Part shown: positions 39,517 to 49,641 of the stretch, one piece after another | How positions within the stretch are numbered: position 1 is the stretch's first letter | Layout: every line of letters begins with the position of its first letter | Assembly: GCF_020164495.1 (NCBI RefSeq) | Contig: NZ_JAIQYZ010000001.1 | Location: 744,001 to 808,000, forward strand | From: Psychroflexus lacisalsi | GTDB taxonomy: Bacteria; Bacteroidota; Bacteroidia; Flavobacteriales; Flavobacteriaceae | DNA: 64,000 nt | Reading direction: 5' to 3' | Position numbers and translations under genes: made by a program | Notes under the pieces: model-generated | What the model was told of the DNA's origin: nothing | The model's database searches: none | Seen by the model: the letters and a program-made list of their open reading frames with translations, nothing else

Positions 39517-40947
39517 ATGTCAAAATCAGCAACTTCGGTTTGGGAAAACTGTCTTATTTTTATCAAGGACAATATTTCAGATCAAGCTTATAAAACTTGG
39601 TTCCAACCCATAAATGCTGTAAAACTCAATGATAATGCTTTAAGTATTCAGGTGCCTTCAAAATTCTTTTACGAATGGTTAGAAGAGCATTATGTTGACT
39701 TATTGAAAGTTGCCCTTACCAAAGAACTTGGAAAGTCTGCAAAATTGGTTTATGTCATCCGAATGGAAAATGCTGAAGGGAACCGACAGCCCTTCACAGA
39801 AAAAATTCCAAGTACTCAACGTTCCAGTGTTCATTCTCAATCTGTAGATTTTCCCGCCAGGCAGAAAAATCCAGAATTAAGAAATCCTTTTGTGATTCCT
39901 GGAATAAGAAATTTAAAGATTGATTCTCAGTTAAATTCAAATTACAATTTTGATAATTTCCTAGAAGGAACTTCCAATAGATTGGCTAGATCTGCGAGTC
40001 TTGCAGTCGCCAATAAACCTGGAGGAACTTCCTTTAATCCACTACTTATTTTTGGTGGAGTAGGACTTGGTAAAACTCACCTGGCTCATGCCATCGGTTT
40101 ACAGGTGAAAGATAAGTTTCCTGAAAAAACTGTTCTTTACATATCCGCAGATAAATTTACCCAGCAGCATATAGATGCTGTTTCCAAGAATAACAGAAAC
40201 GATTTTATTCATTTCTACCAGATCATCGATGTTCTCATTGTTGACGACATTCAATTGATTTCTGGTAAAAAAGGAACTCAAGATGTCTTCTTTCATATTT
40301 TCAATCATTTGCATCAGAATGGAAAGCAAGTGATTTTGACTAGTGATAAAGCTCCTGTCGATATGCAGGATATTCAACAGCGTCTTTTATCAAGATTTAA
40401 GTGGGGGCTTTCTGCAGAGCTTGAACAACCAGATTATAATACACGAATAAAAATCATCAAAAATAAACTCTACAATGACGGAGTTGAAATGCCAGATGAG
40501 ATTTTAGATTATGTAGCTTCAAGAATCACCAATAATATTCGTGAACTTGAAGGTGCGATTATTTCGCTTATAGCGCATTCTTCCTTCAGTAAGACAGAGA
40601 TTACTATAGATCTTGCCGAGCAGATTGTAAAAAATTATGTCAAGAATAATAAAAAGCCTATTTCTCTGGATGATATTCAGAATGTGGTGAGTGATTATTT
40701 TCATATTGAAATCGACGAATTACAATCAAAGAGTAGAAAACGAAATGTAGTCCAAGCTAGACAAATCGCGATGTACTTCGCTAAGGAAATCACTAAAACC
40801 TCGCTAACAAATATTGGCAGGCATATAGGCCAAAGAGACCATTCTACAGTTCTACACTCTTGTAAAATTGTTTCTAACTTACAGGAATCTGATAAGCAGT
40901 TTAGAAAATTCATTCAAGACTTAGAAATCAAATTCAAGCAGTTATGA
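39517..40947 (+). CDS. dnaA: Chromosomal replication initiator DnaA
   Basis: Replication initiator of 476 aa. Domain I (1-80: WENCLIFIKDNISDQAYKTWFQPI) is followed by a variable linker (85-145), the AAA+ domain with Walker A GGVGLGKTHLAHAIG and Walker B VLIVDDIQLI, and domain IV with the DnaA signature RQIAMYFAKEITKTSLTNIGRHIGQRDHSTVLHSC. The 3' end overlaps the next gene in an ATGA junction (40944-40947). No cluster of TTATCCACA boxes is visible in its flanks, so oriC does not appear to be next to this gene. Confidence 0.97.
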   Translation: MSKSATSVWENCLIFIKDNISDQAYKTWFQPINAVKLNDNALSIQVPSKFFYEWLEEHYVDLLKVALTKELGKSAKLVYVIRMENAEGNRQPFTEKIPSTQRSSVHSQSVDFPARQKNPELRNPFVIPGIRNLKIDSQLNSNYNFDNFLEGTSNRLARSASLAVANKPGGTSFNPLLIFGGVGLGKTHLAHAIGLQVKDKFPEKTVLYISADKFTQQHIDAVSKNNRNDFIHFYQIIDVLIVDDIQLISGKKGTQDVFFHIFNHLHQNGKQVILTSDKAPVDMQDIQQRLLSRFKWGLSAELEQPDYNTRIKIIKNKLYNDGVEMPDEILDYVASRITNNIRELEGAIISLIAHSSFSKTEITIDLAEQIVKNYVKNNKKPISLDDIQNVVSDYFHIEIDELQSKSRKRNVVQARQIAMYFAKEITKTSLTNIGRHIGQRDHSTVLHSCKIVSNLQESDKQFRKFIQDLEIKFKQL

Positions 40948-41402
40948 CCAAAATATTGATGGTGTGTTTAGGGAATATTTGCCGTTCTCCACTGGCGGAA
41001 GGTATTTTAAAATCTAAACTGGACTCGTCAAATTTTGAAGTGGACTCTGCTGGAACATCAGGATATCATGAAGATGCGTTGCCAGATCAGCGCTCTATCA
41101 ATGTAGCCCAAAAAAATGGATTGGATATCACAGACCAAAGAAGCAGAAAGTTTACGAAAGAAGATTTTAAGAATTTCGATCATATTTTTGTGATGGACAC
41201 TTCAAATTATGAAGATGTTATAAGCCTGGCAGAAACTCAGGAAGAAAGAGATAAAGTAAGTCTTATTCTGAATAAAATATTTCCTGGAGAAGATGAGAGT
41301 GTACCAGATCCTTATCATAATTCAATAGATGGTTTCAATCAAGTATATGCAATGCTTGAAGAATCTTGCTCTTTGATTTCGAGGGAATTGGAGAAGCCTT
41401 AG
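40944..41402 (+). CDS. Low-molecular-weight protein tyrosine phosphatase
   Basis: Cytosolic phosphatase of 152 aa with the P-loop C8-x5-R14 (MVCLGNICRSPLAEGIL) and the general-acid Asp in VPDPYHNSIDGF. Length and motifs are standard for the family. It begins inside the last bases of dnaA, giving translational coupling, and is followed by three tightly spaced plus-strand genes to prmC. Targets are unknown; a role in tyrosine-phosphorylated capsule regulation is one possibility in Gram-negatives, but no kinase gene is nearby. Confidence 0.93.
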   Translation: MTKILMVCLGNICRSPLAEGILKSKLDSSNFEVDSAGTSGYHEDALPDQRSINVAQKNGLDITDQRSRKFTKEDFKNFDHIFVMDTSNYEDVISLAETQEERDKVSLILNKIFPGEDESVPDPYHNSIDGFNQVYAMLEESCSLISRELEKP

Positions 41403-41422
41403 TTTAAATAAAACTTCAATAA

Positions 41423-42142
41423 ATGGAAAATGTTCAGCAAAAAGGTAAACTATATCTTATCCCAAATCGCCTAGGAGATTTACCGCCTCTAGAGGTGCTT
41501 CCTCTATCCATCCGTAAAGTGATTAATGAAGTTGATCATTATATCGTTGAAAATGAAAAAGTAGCAAGACATTTTATAAAGAAAATTGTTCCATCAAAAT
41601 CTCAACCCAGTTTAGACTTTAAACTGCTAAATAAATTTACTTCAGAGCTGGAAATTCCTAACTTTTTAGACCCCTGCGAGCAAGGAATCCATATGGGGCT
41701 GCTATCTGATGCAGGTTGTCCTGGAGTTGCAGACCCTGGCGCCCAAGTTGTAGCATTAGCTCATCAAAAAAATATTCAAGTGGTTCCGCTAGTTGGGCCG
41801 TCCTCTATTTTACTAGCATTGATGTCCAGCGGGCTTAATGGCCAAAGTTTCACTTTTCATGGTTATTTACCTATCGATAATCAAGAGCGGAAGCATTTTG
41901 TAAAAAAAATTGAAAGAGCTTCCATAGAGCTAAATCAGGCTCAGATTTTTATTGAGACGCCTTATAGAAATAATAAATTGTTGATCAGTCTTATTTCGAC
42001 TCTTCAGGCTTCCACCAGAATAAGTGTAGCTGTAGACCTTACTTTATCCACCGAGTTCATTAAAACTCAAACCGTATCAGAATGGAAGAAAACTTCCATA
42101 GATTTGCATAAGCGGCCAGCGATTTTCTTAATTCAGGGCTAG
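41423..42142 (+). CDS. RsmI-like SAM-dependent methyltransferase (tetrapyrrole methylase fold)
   Basis: Protein of 239 aa of the RsmI/YraL branch of the tetrapyrrole-methylase superfamily. The conserved features are GKLYLIPNRLGD at the N-terminus (the usual RsmI reads LYxxATPIGN), VENEKVARHFI, the SAM loop LLSDAGCPGVADPGAQVV, and LVGPSSILLALMSSGLNGQSF. The altered N-terminal motif (PNRLG for TPIGN) suggests the second Bacteroidetes RsmI-like paralogue rather than RsmI itself, so its RNA target is uncertain. It is in the dnaA run. Confidence 0.82.
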   Translation: MENVQQKGKLYLIPNRLGDLPPLEVLPLSIRKVINEVDHYIVENEKVARHFIKKIVPSKSQPSLDFKLLNKFTSELEIPNFLDPCEQGIHMGLLSDAGCPGVADPGAQVVALAHQKNIQVVPLVGPSSILLALMSSGLNGQSFTFHGYLPIDNQERKHFVKKIERASIELNQAQIFIETPYRNNKLLISLISTLQASTRISVAVDLTLSTEFIKTQTVSEWKKTSIDLHKRPAIFLIQG

Positions 42143-42172
42143 AAGTATTTTTCATTTTCAAACTAATTTTTA

Positions 42173-42796
42173 TTGGAAAAAGACGCTTATAAAACCATAG
42201 ACCGACCTGGTCAAGAAGTGCTTTTTAAAGAAAAAGCAAGTAAGTTTTTCGCCTATTCTTTTCCAGTCTCCAAAGAAGAAGATGTTGATTCTGCGCTACT
42301 TGAATTAAAGTCCAAACACAACAAAGCCGGTCATTTTTGTTATGCCTGGCAAATGGGTGAAAACTATGAGCACTATAGAGTCAATGATGATGGAGAGCCC
42401 TCCAATTCTGCGGGAATGCCTATTCTTGGTCAATTACAAAATTTTGAAGTCACTAATATTTTGATTGTTGTGGTTAGGTATTTTGGAGGTACCAAACTTG
42501 GAGTTGGTGGTTTGATTTCGGCTTATAAAACTGCTGCCAAAATGGCCTTGGAAAGCAGTAAGGTTATTTCCAAGACGATAAACCTCAATTTTGAGATCAC
42601 CTGTGAGTATGATAAAATGAATCTGGTCATGAGGCTGGTAAAAGAATACGATCTAAATATTATAGAACAGGACTTGAAACTGGATTGTCATTTTAAGATT
42701 GGCGTTAGAAAAAAAGATTTTGAAATGATTTACGATAAATTTCAAGCTGTGTTCGGTTTTGAAGTATCTAGCGAATTTAAAACTGAAGAAGAATGA
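42173..42796 (+). CDS. YigZ/IMPACT-family protein
   Basis: Protein of 207 aa of the IMPACT (UPF0029) family. The core is KSKHNKAGHFCYAWQMG, NDDGEPSNSAGMPILGQL and VVRYFGGTKLGVGGLISAYKTAAK, with a C-terminal ferredoxin-like part (DUF1949) from about residue 140. The start is TTG at 42173; no ATG fits the conserved N-terminus. It ends overlapping the prmC start by 4 bp. The biochemical role is not firmly known; related proteins affect translation in eukaryotes. Confidence 0.87.
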   Translation: MEKDAYKTIDRPGQEVLFKEKASKFFAYSFPVSKEEDVDSALLELKSKHNKAGHFCYAWQMGENYEHYRVNDDGEPSNSAGMPILGQLQNFEVTNILIVVVRYFGGTKLGVGGLISAYKTAAKMALESSKVISKTINLNFEITCEYDKMNLVMRLVKEYDLNIIEQDLKLDCHFKIGVRKKDFEMIYDKFQAVFGFEVSSEFKTEEE

Positions 42797-43635
42797 CGAA
42801 CCTGAAACAACTTAAAAAAGAATTTACTGAAGATCTACAGCCGACTTACGAATCGAGTGAAATCTCGACATTTTTTACTTGGCTCACTGAAGATTTATTG
42901 GATCTGAAAACTCATGATCTATTACTTAAGACTGAAGTTGACCTCTCAGAAGATCAGCTTTCAAAATTTAAAGAAGCAAAAGAACGGCTTAAAAAGGAAG
43001 AACCTATTCAGCATATTTTGGGTTACACCGAGTTTTTTGGATTGAAGCTAAAAGTAAACTCAAATGTGTTGATTCCGCGTCCGGAAACCGAGGAACTTGT
43101 TCAATGGATTTTAGATGATTGTAAATCGAAAGATTTTCAGTTGTCGATCATAGATCTAGGAACGGGTAGTGGTTGTATTCCTATCGCATTAGCCAAGCAT
43201 CTGCTTCAAGCAAAGATCAAAGCTTTAGATGTTTCAGAAAAAGCATTAAAACTTGCAGTATCAAATTCCGAAGAGAATCATACTCATATTGAATTTATTC
43301 ATGCAGATCTTTTGAATTTGGAAACGCTTCCTGAAGTCGATATCATCGTGTCTAATCCGCCTTACGTGAAAAGCGCTGAAAAATCCAGCATAAGAAAAAA
43401 TGTTGTAGACCATGAGCCACACGTCGCCCTATTTGTGGAAGATGACGATCCACTGATTTTTTATAAAAAAATTGCTGAATTAGCTCTTAAATCAGACAAG
43501 CGACCAATTGTTTATACGGAAGTAAGTCAATATTTGGCAAAGGAAACGCAAGATCTTTTTCTAAATCTTGGATTTAAGAATGTAGAACTGAGGAAAGATT
43601 TTAGAGGAAATGATCGAATGCTAAAAGCCTATTAA
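42793..43635 (+). CDS. prmC: Peptide chain release factor N5-glutamine methyltransferase
   Basis: SAM-dependent methyltransferase of 280 aa that modifies the GGQ glutamine of release factors. The N-terminal helical domain is followed by LIPRPETEELVQWI, the SAM loop IIDLGTGSGCIPIALAK and the catalytic NPPYV motif in DIIVSNPPYVKSAEK. It overlaps the YigZ gene by 4 bp. A promoter box in the following gap suggests that ligA is transcribed separately. Confidence 0.94.
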   Translation: MTNLKQLKKEFTEDLQPTYESSEISTFFTWLTEDLLDLKTHDLLLKTEVDLSEDQLSKFKEAKERLKKEEPIQHILGYTEFFGLKLKVNSNVLIPRPETEELVQWILDDCKSKDFQLSIIDLGTGSGCIPIALAKHLLQAKIKALDVSEKALKLAVSNSEENHTHIEFIHADLLNLETLPEVDIIVSNPPYVKSAEKSSIRKNVVDHEPHVALFVEDDDPLIFYKKIAELALKSDKRPIVYTEVSQYLAKETQDLFLNLGFKNVELRKDFRGNDRMLKAY

Positions 43636-43662
43636 AAATAGTCCGTAAGTGTTTTTCCGATT

Positions 43663-43670
43663 TATTTTTG
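43663..43670 (+). promoter_or_regulatory. Candidate -7 promoter box (TATTTTTG) for ligA
   Basis: Exact TAnnTTTG element in the 82-bp gap between prmC and ligA, 47 bp before the ligA ATG. Confidence 0.4.
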
Positions 43671-43705
43671 AATGATTTTAGTTTAAATTTTAAGAACTAT
43701 AATAA

Positions 43706-45718
<2,013 letters not shown>

Positions 45719-45757
45719 AATTATTAGACCAGTCAAACGGTCAAAAAGTCGACTTCT

Positions 45758-46672
45758 TTATACCTCAATCATCAAACTTTTATTTTCACTAGCTCCGTTT
45801 TCATCAAAGTAAAAATCAATACGACCGACATTAATGCCAGCCCAACCAACTTGATTCACGAGTACTTTTTTGCCTTCCAAGTTTTCAACAACGCTAGGTT
45901 TTTCAAGAAAAGTATGCGTATGCCCGCCGATAATAAGGTCAATATTTTTGGTTTGAGCGGCTAATTTTAAGTCGTCAATCTTATCAGATCTGTAGCTATA
46001 GCCTAGATGCGATAAACAAATCACCAAATCGCAATTCAACTCTTCTTTTAAAATTTTTGTCTGTTCCTGAGCAATGTCGACAGGATTTAAATATTCTGTT
46101 TCTTTATAAAGATCTTTTGAAACCAAGCCTTCGAGTTGAATTCCCAAAGCAAAAACTCCCACTTTAAGTCCGTCAACCTCATAAAGTTGATGTGGTTTCA
46201 CCAAACCATCAAGGCTTGTATTTTTTAAATTGTAATTAGCATTCAGTAAATCAAAATCAGCATGTTCCAACTGAGCAGCGATATTATCGATACCATTATC
46301 AAACTCATGATTACCTATATTGGAGGCATGATAGCCCATTTTGCTCATCAGTTTATATTCCAATTCACCTCCATAAAAATTAAAATAAGGCGTGCCTTGG
46401 AAGGCATCTCCCGCATCGAGAATAAGTGTGTTCGGATTTTCAGATACTACATTTTGGATATAGCTATAGCGTCTCGATACACCACCAAGATTAGCGTATT
46501 TACTATCATTGGCTGGAAAAGGATCGATATGGCTGTGCACGTCGTTAGTATGCAATATTGTGAGTTTCTTAGAATAGGGTTTTGGTTGAAAAGCACTAAG
46601 CATTCCAATTCCACTCACTGCTGTAAATGCCGTTGCCGCTCCAGTGGTTTTTATAAAGTGAATTCTTCTCAT
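45758..46672 (-). CDS. 5'-nucleotidase metallophosphatase domain protein (Tat-type signal)
   Basis: Catalytic half of a 5'-nucleotidase/UshA-type enzyme, about 304 aa. The start at 46672 gives MRRIHFIKTTGAATAF, a twin-arginine-like signal. The di-metal ligands are in ILHTNDVHSHIDPF, LILDAGDAFQGTPY, NIGNHEFDNG, CLSHLGYSY and IIGGHTHTFLEKP. The substrate-binding C-terminal domain is missing here and is encoded by the separate upstream gene. Dephosphorylation of periplasmic nucleotides to nucleosides is the family role. An alternative start at 46705 would overlap the previous gene and disrupt the signal peptide. Confidence 0.9.
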   Translation of the reverse strand: MRRIHFIKTTGAATAFTAVSGIGMLSAFQPKPYSKKLTILHTNDVHSHIDPFPANDSKYANLGGVSRRYSYIQNVVSENPNTLILDAGDAFQGTPYFNFYGGELEYKLMSKMGYHASNIGNHEFDNGIDNIAAQLEHADFDLLNANYNLKNTSLDGLVKPHQLYEVDGLKVGVFALGIQLEGLVSKDLYKETEYLNPVDIAQEQTKILKEELNCDLVICLSHLGYSYRSDKIDDLKLAAQTKNIDLIIGGHTHTFLEKPSVVENLEGKKVLVNQVGWAGINVGRIDFYFDENGASENKSLMIEV

Positions 46673-46676
46673 GGCT

Positions 46677-47429
46677 TTAGTTTTGTAATTGGATAAAGCG
46701 CTCATCTCTCACCGGCGCTATAGTGTCTTTCTTTTTGAAATAGTCAATAAACAAATTTCTCAACTTGTAATCCAAAGTTTCTACCTTTTCTGCATTCAGG
46801 AAAAAATCCATGCGGTCACCGCCTTTTATCAAGTAATCTGATGTGGCTACGTAGTAGGTTTTATTCTGAATTTGTTCTCCGTTCACTTTAGCTTCATGCA
46901 AGTCACCATCAGCATTTAAGATCACCTGAAGCCCCGCGATGGGGTGAGCAGTTTTATTTTTGGCGAGATAATTTATCAAAGCTCTAAGTTCCTCTGAAGA
47001 AAAGGCTGCCACAGCCACTTCATTTTCAAAAGGCATGATATTATAAGCTGTTCTGGTACTGATATCGCCAGCGTTGATTCCAGACCGGATGCCACCATAA
47101 TTCAAAATAACAGCATCTATCTTATTGCCGGTCCGATTTTCAAAAATAGGATTTGCCATTTCCATCACAGCATCTGCCATCATGTTGCCAATTGGAGTGT
47201 TGAACTTAGCATCCGATTTATACATAGCTTCTGGGGTGTAAGCCAAAACACCTTCCATTTCTTCAGTAATGCGTTCTCTATATGGAGCTATAAAGTCTTC
47301 CAGCTCTTTATTCTTCGCAATAGAGTCAGAGATTTGAATTTGTTGAGCATCAATTTTTGAGAGTGTTTTTGGATTTTCAGAACAAGCCCATAAGCTGAAA
47401 ACCAAAAACAATATGCTAATTTTTTTCAT
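46677..47429 (-). CDS. 5'-nucleotidase C-terminal-domain lipoprotein
   Basis: Protein of 250 aa corresponding to the substrate-binding half of 5'-nucleotidase. It has a lipobox (FSLWAC, Cys16) and the typical motifs TPIGNMMADAVME, VILNYGGIRSGINAGDIS, YNIMPFENEVAVAAFS and DYLIKGGDRMDFF. It lies 4 bp upstream of the catalytic-half gene, in swapped order relative to the normal single-chain protein. The two chains presumably associate in the periplasm; that is inferred. Confidence 0.9.
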   Translation of the reverse strand: MKKISILFLVFSLWACSENPKTLSKIDAQQIQISDSIAKNKELEDFIAPYRERITEEMEGVLAYTPEAMYKSDAKFNTPIGNMMADAVMEMANPIFENRTGNKIDAVILNYGGIRSGINAGDISTRTAYNIMPFENEVAVAAFSSEELRALINYLAKNKTAHPIAGLQVILNADGDLHEAKVNGEQIQNKTYYVATSDYLIKGGDRMDFFLNAEKVETLDYKLRNLFIDYFKKKDTIAPVRDERFIQLQN

Positions 47430-47558
47430 TTTTTCAAATTTGAAGTAAATATAATAGCTTTTTGAAATTTAAAAAGCTGAACGGCAACAACAAAATAATT
47501 TAGTTTTTTAGCATCCTTCTTATTTGTTTTTCAGAGTGCATTAGGAATCTTATTTTAG

Positions 47559-47566
47559 TACTTTTG
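47559..47566 (+). promoter_or_regulatory. Candidate -7 promoter box (TACTTTTG)
   Basis: Exact TAnnTTTG element ending 19 bp before the ATG of the CPA2 antiporter gene, in the 156-bp gap divergent from the 5'-nucleotidase genes. Confidence 0.5.
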
Positions 47567-47585
47567 CAACTCTCATAAATAAGCT

Positions 47586-49589
47586 ATGGAAATCCCTCTA
47601 CTCAAAGAAATTGTTGTTGTTTTAGGCATTTCGATTGTTATTATTTTAGCTTTCCAAAAACTCAAAGTTCCTTCCATATTAGGTTTCTTATTTGCAGGTA
47701 TAATTGTTGGACCAAGTGCTTTTAACTTATTGAGTTCTTCTCATGAAGTAGAGTTACTTTCAGAAATAGGAATTATTTTTCTTCTTTTTATTATCGGAAT
47801 TGAATTGTCCTTTAGTGGATTGATGAAAATTAAGAAAACCGTTTTCATTGGCGGTGGACTGCAGGTTGGTGGAACGATTCTGGTCACGGCTTTAGTGGCT
47901 ATGGCATTAGGAGTAGAAATCAATACCGCTGTATTTCTTGGTTTTTTGATTTCTTTGAGTAGTACCGCGATAGTTCTAAAAATGCTTCAGGAAAAAGGAG
48001 AAATCAAGTCTCCTCACGGTAAAGTTGCGCTAGGAATTTTAATTTTTCAAGACATTATCGTGGTCCCAATGATGTTGTTAACGCCAATTTTAGCTGGAAA
48101 ATCAGATAATATTGGAGAAACACTCCTCATTTTATTAGCTAAATTGATAGGTGTTGGTATCGTTGTTTTTGTACTTCAGAAATACATTGTTCCTTATATT
48201 TTTAAGTTGGTGGTTAAGTCTAAAAATCGAGAGTTATTTATTTTGACTACTATCGTTTTCTGTTTTTCTGTAGCCTGGTTAACCTCTTCAGTAGGCTTAT
48301 CTCTTGCTTTAGGTGCTTTCTTTGCGGGTCTGATTATTTCAGAATCGGAATATAGCCATCAGGCTACGGCCAATGTTTTACCCTTCAGGGAAATTTTTAT
48401 CAGTTTCTTTTTTATATCAGTAGGTTCTCTGCTAGATCTTGAATTTTTCATTAATAATGTAGTTTACATTCTCATATTTGTTATTGCTGTATTGGTCATC
48501 AAGATGCTTATCGTTGGCCTTGTAGCCTTAGTCTTAAAAAACCAGCCAAGAACTGCTTTTATGTCTGCGTTCAGCATTTTTCAAGTTGGTGAATTTTCTT
48601 TGTTGCTATCTACTGTTGGCTTACAAAACGACCTGCTGCCAGACGGTTTGTACCAGTATTTTCTTGCGGTCTCTATTTTAACGATGGCACTTACGCCTTT
48701 TGTTTTGCAAAAATCGCATAACATGTCCAGCTTTATGCTAAAAGCGACTATTCCTAAGCGGGTGAGAAAACGCATGAATAAGCGGAAAATTGACAATAGT
48801 AGTCAGGAAATAGACCAAGACCAAGACTGGAAAGATCATGTGGTGATTGTGGGGTATGGTATCAATGGTAAAAATATCTCCAGGGTAACATCTCACATTA
48901 ATATTCCTTACGTCATTCTGGATATGGATTATGAAGCCATTAAAGAAGCTAAGCGGAAAAATCAACCTATAGTTTTTGGAGATGCTTCCGATCCGGAGAT
49001 ATTGAAACACATCAACATACAAAAAGCTAGGGTGGTGGTGATTGCAATTTCAGATCCCAATGCTACCAAAAAGATTATCTCTTCGGTAAGATTGTTTTCC
49101 CAAACGGTTTATATCATCGTCAGAACTCGATACGTCAAGGAGATTGAAGAAAATATGAAGGTAGGGGCCGATGAAGTGATACCTGAAGAATTTGAAACTT
49201 CTATTGAAATCTTTACGCGAGTATTGAGACAATACATGGTCACTCAAGGCGATATCGAAAACATTGTGACCAACATCAGATCCTCGGACTATGAAATGTT
49301 GACAAGTATAAAACCAACATCTACTAATGCTGTGTTCCAGCAACTGAATATTCCTGACAAAGAAGTAGCGACTCTTCATGTTCAGCATGGAAATAATAAT
49401 ATTGCGGGAAGTTCTATTCAGACCTCAGGTATTGGTAAGAATTATAATGTCACTGTTTTAGCTATTAAACGTGGTAGAAAATACATTTCAGATATCCAAC
49501 CTGATACTAAAATTGAAATTGACGATTTAGTGTATATTTTTGGAGCATCAAAGGATATTAATGCACTCAATCAAGTTATAAAATTTTAG
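47586..49589 (+). CDS. CPA2-family monovalent cation:proton antiporter with RCK/TrkA domains
   Basis: Membrane protein of 667 aa of the KefB type. Twelve to thirteen helices fill about 1-390 (FLISLSSTAIVLKMLQEKGE and LALGAFFAGLIISESEYSHQA are characteristic). A TrkA_N nucleotide-binding domain follows from about 417 (HVVIVGYGINGKNISR) and a TrkA_C domain at about 575-665. It likely moves K+ or Na+ against protons in the inner membrane, regulated by NAD(H). It has its own promoter box and no close upstream partner. Confidence 0.93.
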   Translation: MEIPLLKEIVVVLGISIVIILAFQKLKVPSILGFLFAGIIVGPSAFNLLSSSHEVELLSEIGIIFLLFIIGIELSFSGLMKIKKTVFIGGGLQVGGTILVTALVAMALGVEINTAVFLGFLISLSSTAIVLKMLQEKGEIKSPHGKVALGILIFQDIIVVPMMLLTPILAGKSDNIGETLLILLAKLIGVGIVVFVLQKYIVPYIFKLVVKSKNRELFILTTIVFCFSVAWLTSSVGLSLALGAFFAGLIISESEYSHQATANVLPFREIFISFFFISVGSLLDLEFFINNVVYILIFVIAVLVIKMLIVGLVALVLKNQPRTAFMSAFSIFQVGEFSLLLSTVGLQNDLLPDGLYQYFLAVSILTMALTPFVLQKSHNMSSFMLKATIPKRVRKRMNKRKIDNSSQEIDQDQDWKDHVVIVGYGINGKNISRVTSHINIPYVILDMDYEAIKEAKRKNQPIVFGDASDPEILKHINIQKARVVVIAISDPNATKKIISSVRLFSQTVYIIVRTRYVKEIEENMKVGADEVIPEEFETSIEIFTRVLRQYMVTQGDIENIVTNIRSSDYEMLTSIKPTSTNAVFQQLNIPDKEVATLHVQHGNNNIAGSSIQTSGIGKNYNVTVLAIKRGRKYISDIQPDTKIEIDDLVYIFGASKDINALNQVIKF

Positions 49590-49641
49590 TGCTTTCGCGT
49601 AACAAAATCAGAAATAAGAGTCCAACAATAAATTCAAAAGA

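Noticed and set aside
47456-47478. Perfect 8-bp AGCTTTTT/AAAAAGCT inverted repeat upstream of the 5'-nucleotidase genes
   Set aside because: It lies just upstream of a gene start and lacks a T-run on the correct side; possible regulatory site but too weak to list.
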